Shown piece by piece: positions 47,185-59,500 of a stretch of 64,000 nt of DNA. The notes under the pieces were generated by a model, which saw nothing but the letters and a program-made list of their open reading frames with translations, was not told the origin of the DNA and ran no database searches. This stretch comes from Selaginella tamariscina (Eukaryota > Streptophyta > Lycopodiopsida > Selaginellales > Selaginellaceae). The stretch is from positions 102,076-166,075 of the forward strand of contig PUQB01000560.1 in NCBI GenBank assembly GCA_003024785.1, in the 5' to 3' direction. Made by a program: the position numbers and the translations under genes. Position 1 is the stretch's first letter. Each line of letters opens with the position of its first letter.

Positions 47185-49752
47185 ATGGCCGGCGAGCATC
47201 GGGAAGTCGGAGCGAGTGCGGTAGAAAATCTCCGAGTCGCATATTTGTGATTCGTATAATCATGCAATGTGCAATTTAATATTCTGCACAAGAATCATGT
47301 TTTTTATGCATTTTAATACGCGTTTATATTCATTATTTGTTTATTAGCGTCCAATTTCTGTTCTTAATCTGCAAAATGATCCCGTTTTTATGTTTTTTTA
47401 CATGAAATTGATGATTTTGGATTTCGATGTGTTCTAAAGCTCTCAAAAGTGCCTCTTTTGTGCATATAAAGTCTATACACAACATCTTGCATTATATATA
47501 TACACTTATACATAAAGTGCAGACTTACATTACATATAAATATATGTCATCGTTAATGCATGTCTAATCTTGTCCAACGCGTATAGATATGTGTTCTTAT
47601 TATTTTGTTGTATTCAGGTTGAACCTTTGAAATGGGAACGTATTAAGAACAGCTCAGGGTTCAAAAGCATGGTAAGAAAGATAATACTTAAAGCAGACAA
47701 CCATACGCACCATACATATTCAGGCTAGTATTTTTTACGAATATACACGTATATGTAAGCATATTCTTTTATATATGGGTTTTTATGTGATTCTGTATAA
47801 ACTGGATGTATGTGGTGCAGTTTGTGAAAATAAAAGCAGTGTTAGACGATTCTAGCTCTGAAGAGGCTAAGGTAACACACACACACACAACACTAACTAG
47901 TATCAGAAGAATACGACATTGAAGTGTTAATACACAAATGTAGTATAGTTTTACAACACATACATATTTACATTACATTATGTATGTATAAGCATGTCTA
48001 CAATCATATAATGTTTAACACGCACGTACACACACACATGCGTTTATTATAAGTATGCGTACATCAGATACATGTACATACATAAGATCAAATATATATT
48101 AAAATGTGTGTGTGCGCGCGTGCTGGTTATGATATAATGTTGGAGGTACCTGCTATAATAATTTTTACAATGAGACGTGAGTGTGTGTGTATATGTGCGT
48201 GTGATCTCTCTCTCTCAACACTGTCATAGCACGATGTATTTGTAAGAGTCTGTTTACGTATGGGTTTGTGTGGCTCTATATAAACTGGATGGATGTGGTA
48301 CAGGTTAAGGCAATACTAGCAATGGTTCCGGATTTTCTCTCTGGCGTCATGGTAACACACACATACACACACACACAAGTATCAGAATGAAGTATTAATA
48401 CAAATGTAGTATAGTTTTACAACACATACATATTTACATTTACATTGTGTATGTGTAAGCATTAACACACACGTACACCATGCGTTTATTATAAATATCC
48501 ATACATAAGATCCTATTAAAATGTGCGCGTGTGTGCTGGTTATGATATAATAATTTTTACAATGAGAGGTGTGCGTGTGCGTGTGATCTCTCTCTCGGTA
48601 TCTATAAAAGACATATACACTTTATTATAGCCCCAGGCGTTGGTGGATGCACCAGTGGCAGCTTCGATACCTCCAAATCAGCAGCCTGAGCCTAAGGTAT
48701 TCATGCAACACATTATAACTAAAAGTTTAAGTAAACACATAGTAATTATGTAGGTAACTCGCATAGATATATTCGAACAAGTATTTCACATTAAAATTAT
48801 AAAGCTAAGCATGGAGTGATGTAAATTACATGCATTTAAACTCCCCAGGTATGCAAGGGCATCGTTTATATGTATAATTGTTAATAACTGAAGCACTTGG
48901 TTCAGTCATAGTTTTAAAGTTTTAAATACTAGGGACTATGTTCTTGCAAAACTTAAGGCAACATATACCTATATAGCTATTTGCGTGTGTGGCTGTATCT
49001 GTGCATATATTAAACATTATTAAAGTCTGCATTTATGTGTAGATTGTATTGTGTTGTGTGCGTATGAGAGTTTCTTACATAGTACGAACTACAGAAAGAT
49101 ATATATTTATACCTATCATATATTATATGGTGAATATATAAGTTCTCTAAAATACATCAATATATAATGGATTGTTAATTAAATAACAAGACATTCACCT
49201 TGTAAAGTTAAAACCACTTGCCTATGTAAATTCTTTCGGACCTCTCTCTGTCCTCAAGGCAAGTGGCTTTAACACACGCACGCACGCACACTTATAAAAA
49301 CATAGACCACAATTCCAACGTAAATATGTTAACAGGAAGAGGAGCCTCAGTTGCCACGACCTGAGCCGATACCTCAGCCGGCACCTGACCCAGTACCTCA
49401 GCCGGCGAAGAAGAAAGAACAAGAACAAGAATAAGAAGAAGAAAGCTGAACCGATACCTCAGCCGGCATCAGTAAGTTGTGGATGCGCGCGCGTGTGTAT
49501 ATACTCTAGGGAACTGTTTGTGTGTGTATATATACTCTTGCATGTTCTTAACATGAGTTTTATTAATCTCAGCTGTGGACGAGGCTTGCACAGATACTTG
49601 GTCTTTTGGCTGTGCTTTACCTAGGTAAAACCACCCACACGCACGCACGCACGCGCACACACACAACGTTTATTACATATGTTTAATACACACACACACA
49701 CACACATTAACTTTCTCTCTTTATTGCAGGCATCTTGTTCTTTTACTTTTGA
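47185..49752 (+). CDS. Unrecognised Pro-rich, tail-anchored-like protein, tandem copy C (intermediate form)
   Basis: The basic start of copies A and B is missing. The first possible Met is the one that is internal in the others (MAGEHREVGASA, 47185). In-phase modules homologous to copy B follow: near 47619 (VEPLKWERIKNSSGFKSM), 47821 (FVKIKAVLDDSSSEEAK), 48304 (VKAILAMVPDFLSGVM) and 48634 (ALVDAPVAASIPPNQQPEPK). The Pro-rich exon (about 49336-49470) reads EEEPQLPRPEPIPQPAPDP, followed by a Lys-rich stretch, and lies after the conserved GC donor (49258). The membrane exon gives LWTRLAQILGLLAVLYL (about 49573-49624) and the last exon GILFFYF and stop (49752). Exons 2-4 of copy B have no counterpart. 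The loss of the N-terminus could mean a pseudogene or a shorter isoform. Confidence 0.5.
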
Positions 49753-51017
49753 GCCTTCGTGAAGTATATATGTACATCAGCTTTTGCTAATACCAATTTT
49801 TGCCCACGATTGATATATCTTAGCCGTTAAGTGTTTAATGAATGTAGATAGTCTAGCCCACGATTAAATTCGTGTGATGTTTGTATTACTTAAGACATAT
49901 TATACATGCACACACACACAGGGCTCATATGTGTATTATATAAGAATATGCAGGAACACACATACATATGATTAACTGGATATATTGACGATTCTTACAT
50001 ATATAGCACCACACACAATGTGTGTGAGAGACATAGAAACACGTATACACATACAGTTTTCTTTAAGAACTTTTTTTAATTATGAATTCTTTTAAAAATA
50101 TATATAGTTGTAAGTTTGAAGTAGTACATAACTTAATTAAAAGTCCACTATTAATTCATAATAGGCACAATAGTTACGATTTAAAGAGAATATGCTCTTG
50201 TTAAAGCATATTCTTTTCTGAACACGTGTCAAGTAGCCATAACATATCATTATCCCACATGCTTAAGTTCAGGCTCAAATTGATTGAATAAAAAGCTCAG
50301 AGGTGATTAATTTAATTGAGTCTGTCCGTTTCAAGGTGGGAGTCGGCATGGATACATTACCGACGGTTGATGATATTCGTGACTGATAATTGGTGGTGGA
50401 CCCCGTCAGGCGGGTAACCGAGCAACGTGAAGCTTCTCCTCTCACCAGTGGAGGGATCGCAGACTCTTTTTATTTTTATATATATATATACTTTTTTATT
50501 TTTATTTATATATATATATATATTTACTTTTTATTTTTATTTTATATATATATATATATTTACTTTTTTATTTTTATTTATATATATATATATTTATATA
50601 TATTTACTTTATACACGTACACTTGCGAGTATTGAAAACTTTGTACACGAGCAACTGTTTCTCGATTCAATCTTAAGTTAGTTTATCTAAACCAAATACT
50701 GATATAGTTAAACTTAATAAATAATGTTTAATATAATTAAATATTATTTATGGAATAATAAGCAATAGTTTAAATTTATTATTTATATTATCAAATATTG
50801 AGAATAATATAAAAGTTCGCATCTTAACTTACTTTTACGTTGGATATACCATTTTCAAAAGTAAGAATATACCAGGGATATACTAGTATAAAGCTTCAAA
50901 CAAGTACAAACCGCCCAAAGGGAGGCAAGAAAGACATATACTTTATATCCTGTCACAAGTATCCAAATCATATATAAACACATCTCAGGAAGAACACTAA
51001 TACCTCTTTTATCAAAT
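49753..51017. other. Intergenic region with an AT minisatellite
   Basis: No gene recognised. At about 50463-50600 three units of roughly 45-55 bp alternate T-rich (TTTTTATTTTTA) and (TA)n blocks. TATATAAAC near 50972 is a plausible TATA box for the LEA gene at 51018. Confidence 0.6.
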
Positions 51018-52190
51018 ATGGGTCACAAGGCCATTGTCCAAGTCGACATAGTCAGCTCCAATGTGAACTCGTCTACAAATGTCGACGTGGATATCCAGGT
51101 CAGCAACTCTCACTCCTATCCTGTCCACGTCATGGACATCGAGCTTTCCATCGAAGACGCCGCCGAGAGAAAAGCCACGACCACCAGAGTGCGTCATTCT
51201 TGTATCGTTAAACCTTTCTCTTCGAAGATGGTTAACGTTCCGCTTAACCTAAATGATAACGTGGTTCCTTACATGCTTAAGGCCAACCTCAATATCAAGG
51301 ACAAGGTCCATGGAGTTTATCAGGTTTGCTTAACGTAAAACCTAGGTTTAAGTTTAATGTAACCCTAGAGTTAAGTGCAGGTGAGCACGGAACGGGTTAG
51401 GCAAATGTTTAATAGAGGCCTAGCAAGGAAAACACGCAATAACCCGAGTCCCCCAAGGCTTAATGGACTAATAGAAGGTATAAATATACAGACTTACTAC
51501 CCCAAGGAGGTTCTGGTGAGCTTTGATGTTCAAGTAAAGAATGCAAACTTCCTCCCACTCAAGTTAATGCACACAGAATTTGAAGTGCAGAGCGGTGGTA
51601 AGGTAATCACGACGAGGAAAGTAACTCAAAACACTAGCGTCCCAAGGAAGACAACGAGTAAGGTTAAGATAACACTACCTATACCGATGGAGCTCATACT
51701 GGGTACGTTTCCGGGTATAAGAGGTTACCCTCTACCTATTGATATGGATATCAAGTTCTGGTTTAAGGAGCCTTTCTATGGGATGTACAAGGTAGATGCG
51801 AAGAAAACAGGTGTATTGATAATCCCAAAGGAGCCCGTTGTGAAGATTGTTAGGGTTGCGTTCGGGTTCGAGGATAACAAGCCGGTGGCGAGGACGGAGC
51901 TAGCTATTACTAACCCTAACACATTTGATTTGGATGTTAAGGGTGTTGAATATCAGGCTTTCTCCAAGGAGACGGGGTCGTCTTTGATACGTGCCAAATA
52001 CTACAAAGGTGGCGAGGGTGTAACCCTAATGGGTAACGGGAGTTTGAAGGTGGTGGCGGTTGCTAGGCCTTCTTCGCATGAGTTTGGGGCAGTTCTATGG
52101 AAACTTTGCCAGAGTGATGCGGATTATTATGTGAAAACTGTGATTGAAGCTCATACCAAGTCGTATGGGAGGATTGTGTTCCAAACCTAG
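51018..52190 (+). CDS. LEA_2 / WHy-domain desiccation-related protein, multi-domain
   Basis: Exons 51018-51323 and 51381-52190, joined across a 57-bp GT-AG intron, give 371 aa with no frame break. The sequence has three beta-rich segments of the WHy/LEA_2 type: VDVDIQVSNSHSYPVHVMDI (residues about 18-37), VLVSFDVQVKNANFLPLKLM (about 140-160) and VARTELAITNPNTFDLDVKG (about 285-305). Each has the alternating hydrophobic pattern and the xxNPN/xxNxxxxP turn of LEA14-like folds. LEA14-type proteins are soluble and accumulate in dehydration. The known small form is about 150 aa with one domain, so this is about 2.5 times longer. No signal peptide is seen, so probably cytosolic. It converges with the pectin methylesterase gene, stops 113 bp apart. 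Confidence 0.75.
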
Positions 52191-52303
52191 CTTGCAAATT
52201 GATCAATCATGTAAATAATGTATACATCTTCCTTAAAGATTTGCGTGCGCGTGTGTGTATGTATACTCATCATACAACACTAAAATGTATAATCATGTAT
52301 GTC

Positions 52304-53373
52304 CTAGAGTTCATCATGTGTTAAAACGCCTAAAACTCCGAGCGTGTGTTTAGCAGTAGCGTTTGTGGAATGTACTGCAGGAAGCCATTCATCTCCATCA
52401 ATGAAGAGTGTACTTAAGAAAGGATAAGCTTCCCAATACAAGAGATCATGAGACCAGTTTACTCGCTTACCCCTGTTCGCTCCTGGTCCCGTGCACTCGT
52501 ATTCACCATACACCACAGTCCTACGAGCATTAAACACATTACTTCACATGTGCGTGCGTGTGCATGTGTGTGTTTGAGAGAGAGAGAGAGAGACATTGTT
52601 CTATCAGGATCGCCCCAGTCGTCCCAGCCTTGGGGATGTACAATGTTGTCCATGTAAGTACGTGCGAATACAACTCTTGAGAAGGGACCCCATGCTCTTC
52701 CTAGAAGTATGTTACCAGTTCCAGTGATTCTACAGTTTACAAACGAGAATGCAGTCGGCTCAGACCATTTTAACCTGCGTTGAGCTGTGATAGCTCCTGA
52801 GATTTTCTTAGATGGTTGCGCTACTGAATGCAGCTCACAATCCTACATATATTTAACATAAATATGCGCACACTACACACACGCACGCACGCACACCTCA
52901 TACAATGATCTTCCGCTGCCACATATATAATCTATGGAACCTTGAATGAAGCATTCTTTGAAATAATGACGACCTTGATCATCGAAAAGAGTATCTTGAT
53001 ATCCAAAGAACCCACATCCGTAAAACGCTGCCTTATCACCTGAAACCCTCACTGCAACTGCTTGTGCACCCTCCACACCTGGAGAAGGTCCTGGAGAAGT
53101 ATTCTACATGGTATGTGTTAGATAATGAAATAGATCTCTCTCTCTCACACACGCGCACGCACTCACGCACACACACGCATCACCATAAAGCTTATATTCT
53201 TTGCAATAAAGTCTGTGGCTTCCACGCTAACACTAGCACTGTTGTATGTTCTACCACTGGATTTTGCAGTGTCATTCCAAGCTATGAATGTTAGGTTCAT
53301 TCCTTGACCTTGCAGTGTGATTAATGGTTTTGTACGTGGAATTAGTACCTTCTCCCTGAATAGATTGACAAAT

Positions 53374-53412
<39 letters not shown>

Positions 53413-53743
53413 ACACTTACGTGAAAGTTCCATTGTTAATCAGTATCAAAACTGGAACTTGGTTATAATCAGGAACAGCATCAATGGCACCTTGAACTGT
53501 ATAGAAATCACCGAACCCGTATTGATCTACAATAAAAACAACAGATGTATCTAATGGATCATTGCAAGACTGTAATCGAATATCGAAATTTAAATTTGGA
53601 GTTTCCAAAATTGTTGGAATTAACCTTGATGACAAAACATTAAATCTGTGTATAACTAAATATGTAAAGAAGAGTAATGTTGTTCCTATAACTAGTTTCT
53701 TTTGTGACATTGCTGAAAGAGGGTTAAAGCTTAACGTTTGCAA
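52304..53743 (-). CDS. Pectin methylesterase, type I (no PMEI pro-domain)
   Basis: Carbohydrate esterase family 8; it demethylates homogalacturonan in the wall. Exons (minus): 53743-53421, 53355-53184, 53103-52897, 52842-52595 and 52520-52304, joining in phase to 388 aa with no frame break. The N-terminus has one hydrophobic segment ([18 protein letters not shown]), a signal anchor or signal peptide. Family motifs: [17 protein letters not shown] near residues 80-95, [11 protein letters not shown] with a catalytic Asp (about 202), [10 protein letters not shown] with the second Asp (usually GxVDFIFG, about 224) and [14 protein letters not shown] with the substrate Arg (usually LGRPW, about 284). 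The end has [15 protein letters not shown]. The first two variants (Tyr and Cys for Phe) are unusual but do not remove catalytic residues. The start lies about 475 bp from the divergent EF-hand gene. Confidence 0.93.
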
Positions 53744-54218
53744 CCTTAATATATAAATTTTTTTAAATATTGATAATGTTTAGTAATGTGATCTCACTTG
53801 CAAGCAATGTAAATAATAAATTTCATTAATATAAAAATTTCTTTAAAGGTTAATTTATATACATTTTATATAATAATTAATAATATATTATAATTAACAA
53901 GTTTGCAAGCAAGCACTGTACCTAATGCTTGTCCGTCAGACCAAAGAAAACATGCTACCCGCCTTTTAATGATGGCGGGAAAGTTCAACACGTATTGGCT
54001 ACCACGTGTCATGTCATTATCAAAGTAGGCGTTTAGGGTTCTTGTTTACTTTCTAGGGTTCTTCGTCTTCTCTGTCTTGCGTGCCCGTGTTCTCTCCAGA
54101 ATTCTCTCTGTAAGTAATCGATTTAACAAGAAATTGTAGAAATTCATAAAATAAATAATGAATGAATTAACTCACATATGTACATCTAGAGAAATTCATG
54201 CAAATTTTCAGGAAAGAA
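53744..54218. promoter_or_regulatory. Divergent promoter region between pectin methylesterase and EF-hand genes
   Basis: The two genes read outward from here. CCACGTGTCA at about 54002-54011 is a G-box/ABRE. GTTTAGGGTTC and CTAGGGTTC (about 54032-54062) resemble telo-box elements common upstream of plant housekeeping genes. The EF-hand gene probably has an intron in its 5' leader (donor GTAAGT near 54111, acceptor TTTTCAG at 54205-54211). Confidence 0.45.
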
Positions 54219-54526
54219 ATGTCTTATACTAGTGGATATTCTACAACTCCATCGGCACCTCCAGCGCCATCATCTCCGTACCAATCATGGCAGCCTGGTC
54301 AATCTACGGGGCCGTACGGATCGCCGTATGTTTCTAGCACGCCTGGCATGTCCCCTGCTCCTCCACATGGCCAACCTACGTATTCTACTGGGCATTCAGC
54401 TTATAGTTCAGGTAATTAAATTGAGCTACCTGAATTAATTTATGCATCTGGCTTCGTAAGTTAATTATTTACTAATTTCATATATTTGAAAATGTGTATA
54501 CATGATCTGGTATATATATATATATA

Positions 54527-54566
<40 letters not shown>

Positions 54567-55994
54567 TAGAGAGGGGCAGAGAGAGAGGTCTCACTCATTT
54601 GTTGTTCTTTCTAGCTCCTCCTGCACCTCCTGCTCGGACAAATTCTTTTGGAGGAGCACCACCCCAATGGGGTCAGCCACCATCAGGATATCCATATGGA
54701 TATCCCCCATCATCACCTTACGGACAATACTCTCAGGTAATTATACATATGTATTAGTTATTATTAGTTTCTCATACTCTATTATACATGGGTTATACTA
54801 TAATATAATATAAACTATTGTAACCGTCAGCTCATGGGTTAGTGTATTTTAACTAAGTCTTTATCGGCTAATTTGTGTGTTTGCTCATATTTATACAGGT
54901 TCAATTTCCTCCGGGAACGGATCCAGAGATTGTTCAGGCATTTCAGAGTGCCGACCGGGATGGGAGTGGTACAATTGATGATGTGGAGCTTCAGAGAGCC
55001 CTCTCTGCAGGCCAACCTTTCAGTTTGAGGACCGTTCATCTTATGCTTCACCAGTTTGCAAATGGTGCAAAGAGAATAGGTACATATACACATTTATATA
55101 TACATTCCATACACGTATGTTTATATTATTCAGGATTTTTGATTTGTTCTACTCCTGTATATCTTTTATATGTACATTCTCTCTCTCTCTCTCTCTCACT
55201 CACACACACACAGACACGTATAAGGCATTATATAGGATTCCGTGTCTATCCTGTTAAGTCCTGAATATTTGATCCACTCTCTTAGTTTTCTTCAATAACT
55301 GGGTTAACTCGTGTTTTTTTCAGGACCAACGGAGTTTACAACTCTATGGAAAGCTTTGAGAGAGTGGAGGGTACGTATTCTGTTGACATCCTTTTGACAT
55401 GTGTGTGTGTGTTGTGTTGCTGCATTCATGTGTATGTTTAGCCAATGTGTATTTATATGTACGATTCCATATTGATTATATATAATTATTATATTACAGG
55501 GGATATTCGAGAGGTTTGATAGAGATCGGAGTGGCAGGATAGAGACAGGAGAGTTGCGAGATGCTTTACTAAGCTTAGGATACTCCGTTCCTCCATCAAT
55601 CTTGCAAATTCTAATGTCTAAGTATGACAAGACCGGACAGGCTAGGGGCCTTGATTATGATAACTTCGTTGAGTAAGTACTTTATTCGTTAACGCGTTTA
55701 TATTTAATGTTTACATATATGCGTGCGAGTGTGTGTGTGTCTATGCATATCTGAATGTATATGTGTGCGTATGAGTTATATATGATTGTAACTAATATTT
55801 ATTTAAATTTGCTTTTTCAGGTGCGGTTTGTTAGTAAAGGTCAGTATTTATATTATATATATTGATGCTCCGGCTCAAACAACACACACACACACACACA
55901 CACACACTTCTTTCGTACGAATGTGTATGCATATTATAGAGAAGTCACATACATATATTTCTCTATATGTCAATGTGTTTGTGTTATGCGTCAG

Positions 55995-56033
<39 letters not shown>

Positions 56034-56036
56034 GGC

Positions 56037-56110
<74 letters not shown>

Positions 56111-56253
56111 TTACATATATGTGCGTGTATATACACATGTATTTGCAGGGGCTTACCGAGAAATTCAAGGAGAAGGATGTGAAGCTGACCGGGTCGGCTA
56201 CACTCACATACGAAGCTTTCATGCTTATGGTACTGCCGTACATCGTTGCTTAA
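54219..56253 (+). CDS. Penta-EF-hand type calcium-binding protein (CML48/49/50-like)
   Basis: Exons 54219-54411, 54615-54736, 54899-55079, 55324-55370, 55500-55672, 55821-55839 and 56149-56253 join in phase to 279 aa with no frame break. The first ~105 residues are Pro/Gly/Tyr/Ser-rich (SGYSTTPSAPPAPSSPYQ, PPSGYPYGYPPSSPYGQYSQ), as in the ALG-2/PDCD6 family. Two canonical EF loops follow: DRDGSGTIDDVE (about residue 124) and DRDRSGRIETGE (about 188). The helical hairpin LRDALLSLGYSVPPSILQIL and the C-terminal TLTYEAFMLMVLPYIVA follow. Arabidopsis relatives are annotated as CML48-50; their roles are poorly known. Human relatives bind Ca2+ and partner proteins. One exon is only 19 bp. Intron 6 holds a large compound microsatellite. 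Confidence 0.92.
55998..56109. repeat. Compound (CT)n-(GT)n-(GA)n microsatellite in an intron
   Basis: About 30 bp of CT, a short linker TTTTGGC, about 22 bp of GT and about 50 bp of GA. The CT and GA arms are complementary, so the RNA or single-stranded DNA could form a long hairpin with a GT loop. It lies in intron 6 of the EF-hand gene, about 40 bp before the acceptor of the last exon. Confidence 0.9.
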
Positions 56254-56550
56254 AATGCTTTGGTTTTGTAATTTGTGATACATAGTTTTTTGAGTTAAAT
56301 AAATAAGGGTGATTTGCTAAAAAATATGTAACATATATTTTTTGATGTATGTACATAAGTCAATAATCTATGGTTAAATTAAATTACTAGTATATAAATT
56401 AAATTTTTACATGTATAAAAATCATGTATTATACATAACATTACTGGATTATAGTGAGATATAGTCTCTAATTGAACATAAACAGGGATTGACTTTGAGA
56501 GTGAAAATGACAGGTACAGGGTTCGAACCTGGTCCGGGTTTTAGGGCTTT
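56254..56550. other. Short spacer between EF-hand and NAA35 genes
   Basis: AT-rich 3' flank of the EF-hand gene and short promoter of NAA35. AGGGTTCGAACCTGG at about 56518 resembles a tRNA T-arm, but no tRNA body surrounds it. Confidence 0.5.
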
Positions 56551-59500
56551 ATGGAATTGAGTTCATCCATGGCGGCCAGCGAAGAAGAGGAGCTGCTCAT
56601 GGCCGGCGACCAGACGGTCTGGGCAGATGCTACAAATTTTATGTCCGATCTCTGCCAAGGTAAGGCGCTGCTTGTCCCTCAATCTCTCTCCCTCTCTCTC
56701 ATTTTCTCTCTCTTTCTCCAATCCCTTCAGAAATGGATCCGGGCGAGCTCATTCATGGCGAGAATTTTAGCCTCTTTGAATCCATGGCCGCTCTTGAGGT
56801 ATCCTGCATTAAGTTAATACGCATATGCATATGTATACGTGCGTGTGGCTACGATATTATTGATTTTTTATATATATTTTTATATGTGTTATGTACTTGT
56901 TTATGTTATACATATACATGCTGGTAAATGTAATATAGACGATGTGTTTAATAAACATGCGTTATTTAAAATGTGCAGTATATGCAAGCTGTTCTTGGAG
57001 GTGCATTACACATATAACCGTATATTGTCTATATTATCATTTTAGACTAGATTCATGCTATTTTAACGTCATCATAATTATATATCTTATTCTACAGATA
57101 TTTTGACAATATAACATAGCCAATATGTTTAAACACGTATTATTTAAATTGTCCTAAGATTGATTATACACTTAAGAGTTCTACATATGTATATTAATTT
57201 ATTATGTTTATATTGTATATATACCACTGTTTGCATTATACTCAGTTGTTGTATTAATTGTTGCAGATTATGGATCCAAAATGGACGGTGGGATGGATAT
57301 AGGAGGTCCAAAGTCTGTAGAAGATGCTATAGCATTGGGCATGGCACCAACTGATTTAAACATCAAACAAATCGTAGACATCATGGATCACATCTTATCA
57401 TGTGAGGTAATATTCTAATCACTTATATAGTTGTTTCTTTTTATACACAGGCTACATGGCATAAGGGTCATTCTCTGGCTCAGACTGTTTTCTCAAGTAT
57501 ATACATGAAAGCTCGAGAGAACCATTTTGTTACCTGTTTTATGCTTTTTTAAAATTACTCGGGCTACTTGCAGCATCGTGAGAGCTGATGTTGCACTGAC
57601 GCGCACACATGAGGTACGATATGTTAGATATAAACATACAGTTCAACAACACACACACACACACACACACATATACATATATATACATATCCATATGGTT
57701 GGAGATATACATAAATACACAGACTTATGCATGTGGAATGCATAAACATGCAGCAGAAAGACAAAGTATGAAGATGGATACGTTTATGTAATTTAGTATG
57801 TGAATTCCTGGCTATGTAATATCTATCTACTAACAATGTTTTAGTAGTGTACATAAAGATACTAATATCTGGATATTTATTCATGTGTTCTCTCTCTCTC
57901 TCTCTCTATCTATCTCGCTCTCTGTGTTTGTACTGAATAGCAATGTTGACAGGAAGAGGACATATTCTCAACAGCTTTTGGTCTACCCGTAGACGAGAAC
58001 GACAGTGATTGTTTAGCAGTTCTAAATACCGCTGAAGAAGTGTGTACAAGGCAGCTTCGGAACGCTGAAAAGAAGAATAAAAAGGTAAATTAATATGACA
58101 TTATCTGTGTGTGTGCACACGCGCGCGTGCTTTGTAAAAAGTAACATCACACGGTATTATTTGTGTTTACATAATTATTCGTGAAGGTATATGTTGTAGA
58201 TATTCAACCTTTACAAGACGATGAAACACTTGAATACGGGTTTTGTCAGAGCGTTCTTTCTCGTTTACGCTTTCGCAAGGTACACACGCACGCAGATATA
58301 ACTCAAGCTATGGGAATGCATAAATGTATATAGTCTGTATGGATCTCTTTACGTTTACTTACGTTCTATGTTGTTATTATTTTGATTTTTGTTTCTACAT
58401 TAGTACTAGTCAAAATATGTGTTCCTATTTTCGATGGTCTTGCATATAGACATTAAGCTCAGTGAGAAGAAGAACGGACCAGCAGCCTTTAGCAGTAAGA
58501 CATTGGATATATACAATCTACTTGTATTATGTATATGCTATGTACATGAAGTAAGCGTGCTTCTGAACAGTTACATATAAAGTCCAGGCTATTTAGTGTA
58601 TACCGAGGCACACACGTACACATACACATACACACTCACACTCACACGTTATAATTTATATTTGCAGGCTTATTATCAAGCTCTAGTGCATATGGAAAAG
58701 CCGCAAGGAAGGTATGCATATAGTATCTAATAGTGAAGTATGTCTACTGAACTATATATCAAAACATACATGTGTGGTTTGACAGGGGTTTAGAGACGGC
58801 ACGAAAGCATATATCAACAGCGCTCTCGGAGCTTAAATTAATACGTAGCTCGTCTGAGTTTCTTTCTTCACGTCATACCTCTTCAGAGGATTGCTTAACA
58901 ACGGCATCTAGACGGAACGTTATTGGTTTCAATGAGAACATCAACAGAAATCTGTTGCCACCTACACCTCCTCGGTCTATGAAAATCCTGCCCTGGTCCG
59001 AGGTAAGCTACACACTTGTCTGTGTGTGCGCAACACACATACGTAAATATGTGTATCTAAATGTATGTATATGCAGTAGTGGAGTATATATTTCTATATA
59101 CAAGTATAATTGTAGTGTATACATATATATTATTTTATCATGTTCATATTGCATCATTAGTCTGTCAGGCCTTGGACTACTTTGAGCGTTTACTTCGGGA
59201 TTTGGACCGTGTATGTACAGTACCTCTACATATTGAGCTCGAACCTCTAATTCAATTAATTGTGGATTTCCAAAAATCCCATCCAGATCTTGTTGCAAGA
59301 TCTCGACTGCAGGTGTGTGCGCGTATAAAATGTATATGCGTGTCTGTATTATGTATGTTTGTACGTATATGTGGCTGTTCACATAATAAATACATCGAGC
59401 TATTTGTGCTTAATAAGAACACACATATATATATGCATGTATATATATGTGTATATATAATTTAGGCTAATTTATTTATTTTCAGTTGCTTGCGTTACAA

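Noticed and set aside
56510-56535. tRNA-like T-arm (GGGTTCGAACCTGG)
   Set aside because: No acceptor stem, D-arm or anticodon arm can be formed with the flanking bases; it is only the B-box-like string.
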